Part shown: positions 1 to 6,841 of the stretch, piece by piece
Position numbering within the stretch: position 1 is the stretch's first letter
Layout of the letters: each line of letters opens with the position of its first letter
Source: JBDHBD01 sp039586095
GTDB lineage: Bacteria > Gemmatimonadota > Gemmatimonadetes > Palauibacterales > Palauibacteraceae
NCBI GenBank assembly: GCA_039586095.1
Contig: JBDHLB010000024.1
Coordinates: 1 to 32,017 of the forward strand
Direction: 5' to 3'
Length of the DNA: 32,017 bases
Position numbers and translations under genes: made by a program
Notes under the pieces: generated by a model
Told to the model about the DNA's origin: nothing
Seen by the model: only the letters and a program-made list of their open reading frames with translations
Database searches by the model: none

Positions 1-493
1 CGCCGGCCAGCCCCGCGAGGCCGGCCAGGGCCGCGGTCCGCGTCGCCACGCGACCGAGCCGGAACAGCGCCCCCACGATCACGGCCAGCACGGCCGGCTT
101 GATCCCGGTCAGCAGCGGGGCGACGGAAGGCAACGAACCGAATTGCACGTAGGCCCACGCGAGGGCGCCGGTCAGCAACGCCGCCGGAAGAATGAACGCC
201 GCCCCGGCCACGACCAGTCCGCGACCTCCGCCACGAGCGAAGCCGACGTGCATCGCCATCTCGGTCGAGTTGGGACCCGGGATCAGGCTCGTCGCGCCCA
301 GCATGTCCAGGAAGCGCCCCGAATCCAGCCACCCCCGCCTGCGCACCACCTCCTCCTCCATGAGGGCGACATGCGCGGCCGGCCCGCCGAACCCGATCAC
401 GCCCAGCTTCAGGAAGAGGGCGGCGAGCGGGCCGAGGGATGCGTCCGAACGGGACTCGTCGGAATAGCGTGTATCGTGATTATTGATAGCTAC
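1..493 (-). CDS. chrA: Chromate transporter ChrA-family protein, N-terminal part, cut by window edge
   Basis: Inner-membrane CHR-family transporter; characterised members export chromate. The minus-strand frame carries the family hallmark FGGPAAH, followed by MEEEVVRRRGWL, a GATSLIPGPNSTEMA segment and two hydrophobic stretches typical of the first CHR domain. The rest lies beyond base 1. The frame is open from a TAA at 494-496, but there is no ATG, GTG or TTG between that stop and the conserved motif; the first candidate is a GTG at 400 inside LGVIGFGG, which would remove part of the first membrane segment. The gene may use an unusual start (one in-frame ATC at 487) or may have lost its start. 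The end coordinate given is only the limit of the open frame. Family assignment is secure; substrate and functionality are inferred. Confidence 0.8.
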
Positions 494-512
494 TTACCCT
501 GTATGATCTCAA
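483..512 (-). promoter_or_regulatory. Candidate promoter upstream of chrA
   Basis: On the minus strand TTGAGA (512-507) is followed after 18 nt by TATCAA (488-483), in a locally AT-rich island within very GC-rich sequence. If used, the transcript would begin around 475, only a few codons before the conserved ChrA frame, leaving almost no leader. This is a sequence match only. I see no gene between 494 and 625. Confidence 0.3.
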
Positions 513-625
513 GCTGTTTACCGTTCGACATTCACCCGCCTCGGTGGCCGGAAGCCCGACGGTTGGACCCGGGTCCGCCGTCAGGCATCTAGCGACGTAC
601 GCCAGGTACGCAGCGTGAGACGACA

Positions 626-2089
626 TCAGGAGTCGCTGCCCCGTTTGCGCCTCACGTAGTCCGAAACGTGGTCGCCATACCGGGCGACAAAATCCGCCAG
701 ATAGTCATCTCCCCGAATCGTGCCGCGGCATCGCTCCGTTCCGCAGTGGCACTCGAAACTCGGCATCTGCTCGTTGAAGAACGTCGCGTAGTCGAGGGTG
801 ACCTCGTCATCCGGTTGCAGGGCGCGTCGCGCCACCACATCCAGCCCTTCCAGCCATGCACTGGGATCACACGAGTGGTTGACCGGCTTCCAGTCCTCGG
901 GATCGCGGCTCCATGCGACCCAGATCTCATCGGTGAGTGGCCACGCGTATCGTCGGAACCAGGACAGCCGCGGCTCCCGCCACTCGCGTTCGACATGGCT
1001 CAGAGTCACCAGCTCGTGCGGACGTTCCTCGAACGCGAGGATGCGCTCGCCGGGCTCGATCGATCGTGTCGCGTACAGGCCGTATCCCCCGTTTGTCTGT
1101 GGACGCACCTCCCAGGGGTGATTCCCTCGCGCGTGGCGTTCGAGGGCCGCCCGGACGATCTGTCGCGTGAAGCCCTCGTGTCCGGCCGGATCGTGCAGGA
1201 GACAGAAGTCGGCGCTGCCGGCATCTTCCGGCTCGTAGTACAACCCGCAGTTCGCGTTGATTTCCAGCATGAACGGTGTACCCTGATCGTCGACCCGAAG
1301 ATCACAGCGCCCGTACCCCACACCGTTCAAACCGAGGAAGAACTTCGCCGATGCATCCCGCAGCCAACCCGCGAGCTCCGGGTCTTCGACCGGGAAGCTC
1401 TCCATCGCCGCATACGTGACCCACTTCATGTCGGAGTGCTTGAAGGACTCGCCCTCCGGGAAGCGATACTGAATCGGCGTGTAGGTCGTGGGTTCGAGCG
1501 GGTCGTCGGGGTCCTCCGCCACGAGCACGGTGCACTCGATCCCCTCGATGAACTCCTCGATGAGCGCTGCCCCGTACTTGCCCATCATCTCCCGCGCCTT
1601 CTCTGCCAGCGCCTCGGGCGTCTGAACCCGGGAATCGCGGGTCAGTCCGATACTCGCGTAGCTGCTCGGGTGCTTCACGATCATGGGATAGCGCAGCATG
1701 CCGGCCGCTCGCTCGATGTCGGCTTCCGAATCGGCGATCACGTACGCCGGCGTGTCGATCCCCCACGCCCGACACACCCGTTTCATGGCCTCGCGCGTCG
1801 GCTCGTAGAAGCCGGAGTCGGCGCCGGTGAAGGGCACGCGCAGGCGCTCGAGGGTCTGCACCACCTCGATGCCGGGGTTCTCCTCGTCCCACGCCCCGTC
1901 GCACAGGTTGAAGAACAGATCGAAGCCGCGTCCGACCAGCTCGATCACCTGCTGGACCGCCGTGCCCTTCTCCAGGACCGCCACTTCCCATTCCGCATCG
2001 GGCAGAAAAGGCCGCGGATCAGCGGGCCAGTCGTGCTCCCGAAGCGTCTCCGACTCGAGATCCTGGTTCGTCAGCAGACAGATCTTCAC
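626..2089 (-). CDS. ATP-grasp ligase fused to SET-domain methyltransferase
   Basis: A 487-residue two-domain protein. Residues about 1-315 resemble D-alanine-D-alanine ligase-type ATP-grasp enzymes: a MKICLLTNQD pre-ATP-grasp start, an IVKHPSSYASIGL nucleotide-binding segment near 137-149, LIEEFIEGIECTVLV at 176-190, and the metal-binding run CDLRVDD...FMLEINANCG at 262-282. Residues about 325-460 form a SET domain: GGYGLYA (334-340), NHSCDP (404-409), DEVTLDYA (428-435) and a post-SET-like C-H-C-x4-C cluster (447-454). ATP-grasp enzymes join an acyl-phosphate to an amine; SET domains methylate lysines using SAM. Combining them suggests modification of a peptide or protein, but the substrate is unknown. 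I chose the GTG at 2089 because it overlaps the upstream stop by GTGA and follows a GGAGGA ribosome site; an in-frame upstream extension to 2224 lies within the upstream gene and looks like a shadow. Confidence 0.87.
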   Translation of the reverse strand: MKICLLTNQDLESETLREHDWPADPRPFLPDAEWEVAVLEKGTAVQQVIELVGRGFDLFFNLCDGAWDEENPGIEVVQTLERLRVPFTGADSGFYEPTREAMKRVCRAWGIDTPAYVIADSEADIERAAGMLRYPMIVKHPSSYASIGLTRDSRVQTPEALAEKAREMMGKYGAALIEEFIEGIECTVLVAEDPDDPLEPTTYTPIQYRFPEGESFKHSDMKWVTYAAMESFPVEDPELAGWLRDASAKFFLGLNGVGYGRCDLRVDDQGTPFMLEINANCGLYYEPEDAGSADFCLLHDPAGHEGFTRQIVRAALERHARGNHPWEVRPQTNGGYGLYATRSIEPGERILAFEERPHELVTLSHVEREWREPRLSWFRRYAWPLTDEIWVAWSRDPEDWKPVNHSCDPSAWLEGLDVVARRALQPDDEVTLDYATFFNEQMPSFECHCGTERCRGTIRGDDYLADFVARYGDHVSDYVRRKRGSDS

Positions 2090-2601
2090 AGCCGTTCCTC
2101 CAGAGCCGCTCGTATCGTTGTCTCGGCCGGCTCGTCCAAGGTACCGTCGTGGAAACGCCGCTGAAGCTCGTACGCCATCCGTTCGAGCGGAATGGCCTCG
2201 TATTGATAGCCGCCGTCCACCCATCCCTCCACGTACCGACGGACGAACTCGCGCGTGCCCAGCACCTCGTACTGAACCACGTGCACGAGCTCGTGAAAGG
2301 CCAGCCCCACGGAGATCGGGCCCCTCACGTATCGATCACTGACCACTATCGTGTCCACGTAGGTGATGCCCTGCATACGGGCGACATCGAGTACCATGCG
2401 TCCGAGCCGGTGCAGGAAATCCGGTTTCTGGATTCGATTGGTACGCGCGAAACGGGCGCTCGCGAGGGTCGGCTCGCCGAAGTGCGCACTCAACGGCTGG
2501 AGCAGCGTTGGTTCGAGCCGCATTGCGTGCGGCCGGAAGCGCGCTCGCTGGCTGCGCACCCACGTCTCGCCTGGCGTCGTCAAGACATCTACCAACGCCA
2601 T
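2086..2601 (-). CDS. Small HELVH zincin-like metalloprotein (putative)
   Basis: A 171-residue protein with no signal peptide. It carries a HExxH zinc-binding motif, HELVH at 103-107 in the context FHELVHVVQYEVLG, and a downstream acidic segment LERMAYE (139-145) that could give the third zinc ligand (E140 or E145). The layout recalls minimal metallopeptidase families such as the DUF4157-like group, but I cannot name the family. Catalysis is inferred from the motif only. Its stop overlaps the start of the ATP-grasp/SET gene by 4 nt (GTGA), which implies translational coupling and a shared process, for example trimming or recognising the substrate that the fusion enzyme modifies. The start is the ATG at 2601, with only a weak ribosome site. 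Confidence 0.75.
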   Translation of the reverse strand: MALVDVLTTPGETWVRSQRARFRPHAMRLEPTLLQPLSAHFGEPTLASARFARTNRIQKPDFLHRLGRMVLDVARMQGITYVDTIVVSDRYVRGPISVGLAFHELVHVVQYEVLGTREFVRRYVEGWVDGGYQYEAIPLERMAYELQRRFHDGTLDEPAETTIRAALEERL

Positions 2602-2674
2602 CGATCGCTGATCTCGTTCGTGCGACCCGCGCTCTCACGGCGCCTCCCCGGCGAGCCTTCCCCTGGCAGAACAC

Positions 2675-3034
2675 TCAAAGCCATTGCTCGGTCACGGTGC
2701 GCTCGTTGCGGACGTTACCCGTGTTCACCGTGCCCGCCGGCTCGATGAGCACCAGCTCGACTTCTTCCGGCGCCACGGGCCGGTGCTCCACGCCCCTGGG
2801 CACGACATAGAACTCCCCGGGCTCCAACCATATGTCGTCGCGGTCGCGAAGTTGGATCAGCAGACGGCCCTTGTGCACCAGGAACAGCTCGTCCGTCTCG
2901 GCGTGGTGGTGCCATACGAACTCGCCCTTCAGCTTGGCGACCTTGATGTGCATGTCGTTGAGCTGGCCGACGACCCGCGGGCTCCACGGGTCGTCGAACA
3001 ATGCAAACTTCTCCTTCAGGTTCACAGCGTCCAT
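2675..3034 (-). CDS. Cupin-domain protein
   Basis: A 119-residue single-domain cupin. The first cupin motif is visible as WHHHAETDELFLVHKG (41-56; H42, H43 or H44, E46 or E49), and the second as PGEFYVVPRGVEHRP (72-86; H84). These residues usually bind a metal in a small beta barrel. Cupins of this size act as isomerases, dioxygenases or small-molecule sensors, and the sequence does not decide between them. The ATG at 3034 was chosen because the cupin fold starts just after it and a purine-rich GAGAAG lies upstream; the longer in-frame extension is low-complexity shadow. It is co-directional with the zincin-like and ATP-grasp/SET genes, 73 nt upstream, so one transcript is possible but not shown. 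Confidence 0.85.
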   Translation of the reverse strand: MDAVNLKEKFALFDDPWSPRVVGQLNDMHIKVAKLKGEFVWHHHAETDELFLVHKGRLLIQLRDRDDIWLEPGEFYVVPRGVEHRPVAPEEVELVLIEPAGTVNTGNVRNERTVTEQWL

Positions 3035-3150
3035 CGTCTTCTCGCGCTCTTTCTCATGGAACGTCGGCTGGCGTCGAGCGTTTGACACCGTATGACGATA
3101 ACCGTTGACAGGGCTCCGCGGGCGAGCGTCCCCCACCTCACCTGCGGACC

Positions 3151-4134
3151 ATGAGGCTCGGATTCCTCGGAACGGCCCTCGCCGTTCTCCTCGGAGGCGT
3201 GTCACCGGGGGCGACGGCTCCGCTGAGCGCCCAGACCTGGCGGCCGTGGCACGGGCCGCCTCGGGTCGACGAGCAGGCCTCCGATGCCGATCTGGTCGCC
3301 GAGATCCCGCTTCTGCTCGATGGGAACTGGCTGGTCGTTCCCGTAGAGGTGCGAGGGGATACACTCCGTTTTCTGCTCGATACAGGGGCCAATCGCGGAG
3401 CGGTCAGCCGCCGCGTGGCGGATCGGCTAAGGCTCAGACGAACGGCGACGGCGCTGGTCACCGGGGCTAGCGGCCTGGCTCGCGTACCGGTGGTCGAGGC
3501 CGGTTGGATCCGGCTGGAGGACGCCCGCATGGGCGACCCGCAGAAGTTCGTGCTGGAAGACGGGATCCTGACCGACTCCGAGGGACGCACCTTCGATGGC
3601 ATCATCGGGGCGGACCTGCTCCCGCAGTACGACGTTCTGATCGACGTTCCGTCGGAGACGCTCCGCCTCTACAAGGCAGGCTCGACCGCCGGAATCGCGG
3701 GTCCCGTCGTGGGACCCGAGCTGGCACTGCCGCTGGAGCGGATCCGTAGAGGCCTGATCGGTCTCGAGGTCGGCGTGAACGGGCGGCCCGTGGGCGCGAT
3801 CCTGGACACCGGCTCTCCCGTCCTGCTGCTCAACAAGCTGGCGGCGAGCCGGGCGGGCGCAGCGGCTACGAGCGCACCGGTCAGCGAGACGGTGCGGGGC
3901 GTCGGATCGGCGAAGATCCTAACGTTCGGAACGACGATCGGTTCCATTCAATTGGGGGCGAGCGAGTTGACGGACTTCGTGGCGGAGATTGCCGACCTGC
4001 CGGTGTTCGGTCGTCTGGGGTTCGGGAACGAACCCGCCATGCTTCTCGGAACGCCGGTCGTGCTGGCTTGTCCGCTCCTGATCTCGTACCGGGACCGGAC
4101 GCTCCGCTTCTGCCCCACCGGCCGGAAGGAGTAG
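3151..4134 (+). CDS. Secreted aspartyl protease-like protein with two DTG motifs
   Basis: A 327-residue protein with an N-terminal signal peptide (residues about 1-28, ending near PLSAQ). The mature part has two retropepsin-like halves: FLLDTGANRGAVS (D77) with a later DGIIGADLL (149-157), and AILDTGSPVLLLN (D219) with a GFGNEPAMLLGTPVL-like C-terminal segment. In retroviral-type enzymes each subunit gives one D[TS]G aspartate, so two motifs in one chain could form a complete active site intramolecularly. Proteolysis is inferred. It is divergently transcribed from the cupin gene, with 116 nt between starts, and no clear partner is visible. The ATG at 3151 directly begins the signal peptide. 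Confidence 0.8.
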   Translation: MRLGFLGTALAVLLGGVSPGATAPLSAQTWRPWHGPPRVDEQASDADLVAEIPLLLDGNWLVVPVEVRGDTLRFLLDTGANRGAVSRRVADRLRLRRTATALVTGASGLARVPVVEAGWIRLEDARMGDPQKFVLEDGILTDSEGRTFDGIIGADLLPQYDVLIDVPSETLRLYKAGSTAGIAGPVVGPELALPLERIRRGLIGLEVGVNGRPVGAILDTGSPVLLLNKLAASRAGAAATSAPVSETVRGVGSAKILTFGTTIGSIQLGASELTDFVAEIADLPVFGRLGFGNEPAMLLGTPVVLACPLLISYRDRTLRFCPTGRKE

Positions 4135-4149
4135 CGCGCATGCTCGCCC

Positions 4150-4190
4150 TTGCGGTTCGGTTCCTGTTCGGGTAGATTCGGGTTCCGTTC
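4150..4190 (+). promoter_or_regulatory. lexA promoter overlapped by two direct-repeat SOS-box candidates
   Basis: TTGCGG (4150-4155), a 17-nt spacer and TAGATT (4173-4178) make a good sigma70-like promoter 109 nt upstream of lexA. Two tandem 15-bp elements overlap it: GTTC-N7-GTTC at 4155-4169, inside the spacer, and ATTC-N7-GTTC at 4176-4190, across the -10 and start site. They lie 21 bp apart, two helical turns. GTTC-N7-GTTC is the known LexA box form of Alphaproteobacteria. The position suits autorepression. Binding is inferred. Confidence 0.6.
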
Positions 4191-4286
4191 GGGCGTCGGG
4201 GGAGGCGGCGCCGGGTGCCTGCCGTCGGAGGAGCCTCCGGCGTGGACGGCAGGTTCGGGACACGTGGTGAAACGGGAGGGACGGAG

Positions 4287-4895
4287 ATGGCTCTCACCAA
4301 GAGACAGCGCGAGATCCTCGACTTCATCGAAGGCTTCGTGCGCTTCCGCGGGTACTCCCCGAGCTTCGAGGAGATCGCCGAGAACTTCGGCTACCGCTCT
4401 CTGGCCACGGTGCACGAGCACCTGTGCAACCTCCAGCAGAAGGGCTACATCCGGAAGAATTACAACGAGAGCCGTTCCATCGAGCTCGTGGAGGCCGACC
4501 TCCAGATCGCGGCGGTCGAGCTGCCGTTGCTGGGAGCCGTGGCAGCCGGCGTGCCCATCGAGGCGATCGAGCAGCAGGAGACGATCGCCGTGCCGGAGGA
4601 CATGGTGTCAGGCTCCGTGGCCGGCCACTACGTGCTGCGCGTTCGCGGCGATTCGATGATCGATGAGCAGATCCGCAACGGCGATTATGTGATCGTCCAG
4701 TCGCGCGAGACAGCGTACGACGGCGAGATGGTGATCGCGCTGATCGATGGGGACAGCGCGACCATGAAGAAGTTTTACCGTGAGAACGGTCGGGTGCGGC
4801 TGCAGCCGGCGAATCCGGCTCTGGCGGCCATGCACTACGAGTCCGATCAGGTGAAGATCCAGGGGGTGGTGATCGGCGTCATTCGCAAGTACTGA
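4287..4895 (+). CDS. lexA: LexA repressor
   Basis: SOS-response repressor and self-cleaving protease, 202 residues, the usual length. The N-terminal winged helix (about 1-66) has SLATVHEHLCNLQQKGYI as its recognition-helix region, which resembles Gram-positive LexA (STVHGHL-type) more than E. coli. The C-terminal S24 domain shows the Ala-Gly cleavage site A87-G88 in GAVAAGVP, the catalytic serine S123 in RGDSMID and the catalytic lysine K161 in ATMKKF. The ATG at 4287 follows a GGGAGGGACGGAG ribosome site; an in-frame start at 4215 lies upstream of that site and adds unconserved residues. RecA-stimulated cleavage should relieve repression of target genes, probably including its own promoter. 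Confidence 0.96.
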   Translation: MALTKRQREILDFIEGFVRFRGYSPSFEEIAENFGYRSLATVHEHLCNLQQKGYIRKNYNESRSIELVEADLQIAAVELPLLGAVAAGVPIEAIEQQETIAVPEDMVSGSVAGHYVLRVRGDSMIDEQIRNGDYVIVQSRETAYDGEMVIALIDGDSATMKKFYRENGRVRLQPANPALAAMHYESDQVKIQGVVIGVIRKY

Positions 4896-4952
4896 GCGCG
4901 GCCCGCGTAGGCCGACGACGGCCATACAAGGCCAACGACTAACGAGCCCGAG

Positions 4953-5011
4953 CCCCGGCGGTACCCACTTCCTACCTCATCCCCACCGCCGGGGCGGAGG
5001 TTCTTTTCTTT
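4953..5011 (+). terminator. Rho-independent terminator after lexA
   Basis: A 10-bp perfect stem, CCCCGGCGGT (4953-4962) and ACCGCCGGGG (4985-4994), with a 22-nt loop. It is followed six bases later by a T-rich tract, TTCTTTTCTTT (5001-5011). It lies between the convergent lexA and cstA genes. Confidence 0.6.
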
Positions 5012-5026
5012 CGCTTTCGACGACGC

Positions 5027-6817
5027 CTACCTCTCGCTCCCCGCGACCTCCGGCTCCGCGACCGGCCCCTCGTGACGAAGCGCGACAACCCGGCGCACGG
5101 CGGCGACCGCTTCGAAGATGAGCCACAGCTCGAGCACGAAAATCGCTCCACCGACCACGAGCAGTAGCGTCTCGCTGTCGGTTCTGTAGCGGAGCAGGTT
5201 GAGGACCATCGCGTAGGTCGTCATGAAGAGCAGGAAGGTCATCGGCACGACCGTCACCCAGATCGCACGCTTCAGCCGAAACAGGAAGAGCGTGAGGATG
5301 AGGAGGCTCAGACCGGCCAGTAGCTGGTTCGTCGTGCCGAACAGCGGCCACAGCCGCATGCCGCCTGCCCCGCGGTCCAAACCGAGTGCGAGGATCGCGC
5401 AGCTCACCACAGCTATCGTCGTCGCGACCCACCGGTTCTGGACCGGTCGCACCCCGTACTCCGCTCCGAGCTCGGAGATGATATAGCGCTGGAGCCGTAT
5501 GCTGGTGTCCAGGGTGGTGGCGGCGAAGCTGATGACGACCACGGCCGCGAAGATCGTCGCCACGTTGTGCGGAATGCCCAGCCCCTCGGCCAGCACGCCG
5601 ACCCCGTTCACGAACGCGGTGGTAGCGCCGGCGGACGCGCTTGCCCACGTCCCGTAGTGTGCGTGCCAGCCGTCGATGCCCACGAATATCGCAAAACCTG
5701 CCGTTGTGGCGAGAATCGACGTGAGCGCCAGCGTCCCCTCTCCCAGCGCACCTCCATAGCCTATGTAGCGCGCGTCCGTCTCCTTGCTCAGCTGCTTGGA
5801 CGACGTGCCCGAGCCTACCAGGCCGTGAAAGCCGCTGATCGCTCCGCAGGCGATCGTGATAAACAGAAGGGGGAACCAGCTCGGTGCGTCGTCCGGCAGA
5901 TTCATGTTCACCGCGGGCGCGACCACCTGCGGATTCGTGATCAGCACACCTGCCCCGATGATCCCCAGCGCCACGAACAGCTGGTGACCGTTCACGTAGT
6001 CGCGCGGCTGGAGGAGCAGCCACACGGGCAGCACGCTCGCGAAGAACGTGTACACGAAGAGAATCACGATCCAGCCGATACGCCTCCCGTCCGCAGCTGC
6101 GGCTTCCGCCGCGACTGTCGGATCGCCACCGGTACCGGTCAATTGTGCGGCCGTAGGCTGCAGACCGAACAGGTCCGGCAACTCGAAAGGCACGTACTGC
6201 CCGAACCAGATGAGCGTGTACAGGATGAGAAGCGCCGCGATGGACGGCAGCAGGATGCCTGCTCCCGTCCGATAGATGAGGAATCCGACCACGAGCGCCA
6301 CGGCCAGCGATCCCCACACGGGGAGCACGGCGCCCGGGTTGTTCATGAACAAGTTCGCGATGATGACGGCGAAGACCGCGTTCACCATCAGAAGCAGAAA
6401 GAAAATCAGAAGGAGAAACAGCACGCGAGCGCGATCGCCGATGATCGACTGCGTAAGCGTGCCGATCGAGTTTCCCTTGTGACGCGTCGAGATCCACAGG
6501 GTGCCGAAGTCGTGCACCGCGCCGGCGAACACCGTACCGATTACGACCCACAGAAACGCAGGCAGCCAGCCCCAGATCACGGCGATCGCCGGCCCCACGA
6601 TGGGTGCCGCCCCGGCTACGGACGTGAAATGGTGACCGAACAGCACGTGCTTATTGGTCGGGACGAAATCCACGCCGTCCTCGAACTGGCGTGACGGGGT
6701 CACGAAGTCCGGGTCGAGTAGGTACATACGTCGGGCGATGTACCGGGAGTAGACGTGGTACCCGGTCAGGAAGGCGGACAGGCCGACGACGAGCAGGACG
6801 ATGGCGCTCACTGTCAC
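5027..6817 (-). CDS. cstA: Carbon starvation protein CstA-type transporter
   Basis: Polytopic inner-membrane protein of about 595 residues. CstA/BtsT family members take up pyruvate or peptides during nutrient limitation. Recognisable segments are LTGYHVYSRYIARR near the N-terminus, PTNKHVLFGHHFTSVAGAAP, IVGPAIAVIWGWLPAFLW and HDFGTLWISTRHKGNSIG, followed by many hydrophobic helices and a polar C-terminus. Two in-frame GTG codons are available: 6817 abuts a GAGGA ribosome site with no spacing, whereas 6811 sits at normal spacing, so 6811 is the likelier start. It begins 24 nt after the ArsA-like gene and probably shares its transcript. The small Cys-Cys protein two genes upstream resembles the YbdD-type partner of E. 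coli CstA at its C-terminus. Confidence 0.95.
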   Translation of the reverse strand: MTVSAIVLLVVGLSAFLTGYHVYSRYIARRMYLLDPDFVTPSRQFEDGVDFVPTNKHVLFGHHFTSVAGAAPIVGPAIAVIWGWLPAFLWVVIGTVFAGAVHDFGTLWISTRHKGNSIGTLTQSIIGDRARVLFLLLIFFLLLMVNAVFAVIIANLFMNNPGAVLPVWGSLAVALVVGFLIYRTGAGILLPSIAALLILYTLIWFGQYVPFELPDLFGLQPTAAQLTGTGGDPTVAAEAAAADGRRIGWIVILFVYTFFASVLPVWLLLQPRDYVNGHQLFVALGIIGAGVLITNPQVVAPAVNMNLPDDAPSWFPLLFITIACGAISGFHGLVGSGTSSKQLSKETDARYIGYGGALGEGTLALTSILATTAGFAIFVGIDGWHAHYGTWASASAGATTAFVNGVGVLAEGLGIPHNVATIFAAVVVISFAATTLDTSIRLQRYIISELGAEYGVRPVQNRWVATTIAVVSCAILALGLDRGAGGMRLWPLFGTTNQLLAGLSLLILTLFLFRLKRAIWVTVVPMTFLLFMTTYAMVLNLLRYRTDSETLLLVVGGAIFVLELWLIFEAVAAVRRVVALRHEGPVAEPEVAGSER

Positions 6818-6841
6818 TCCTCGGTTCGGGTCGGTGCGCCG

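Noticed and set aside
668..2164. Plus-strand 498-codon open frame opposite the ATP-grasp/SET gene
   Set aside because: Arg/Leu/His-rich composition and no domain; the minus strand holds both enzyme domains.
2336..2674. Possible precursor-peptide ORF between the cupin and the HELVH gene
   Set aside because: The minus-strand frame is Arg/Ala-rich, overlaps the HELVH gene in another frame, and lacks a ribosome site or leader-core pattern.
3082..3110. Two TTGACA hexamers on the plus strand before the aspartyl-protease gene
   Set aside because: Neither has a plausible -10 hexamer at 16-18 nt; they lie 23 bp apart start to start and may be chance.
4977..6551. Minus-strand 524-codon open frame overlapping cstA
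   Set aside because: Arg/Gly-rich out-of-frame shadow; the CstA frame has membrane helices and family motifs.
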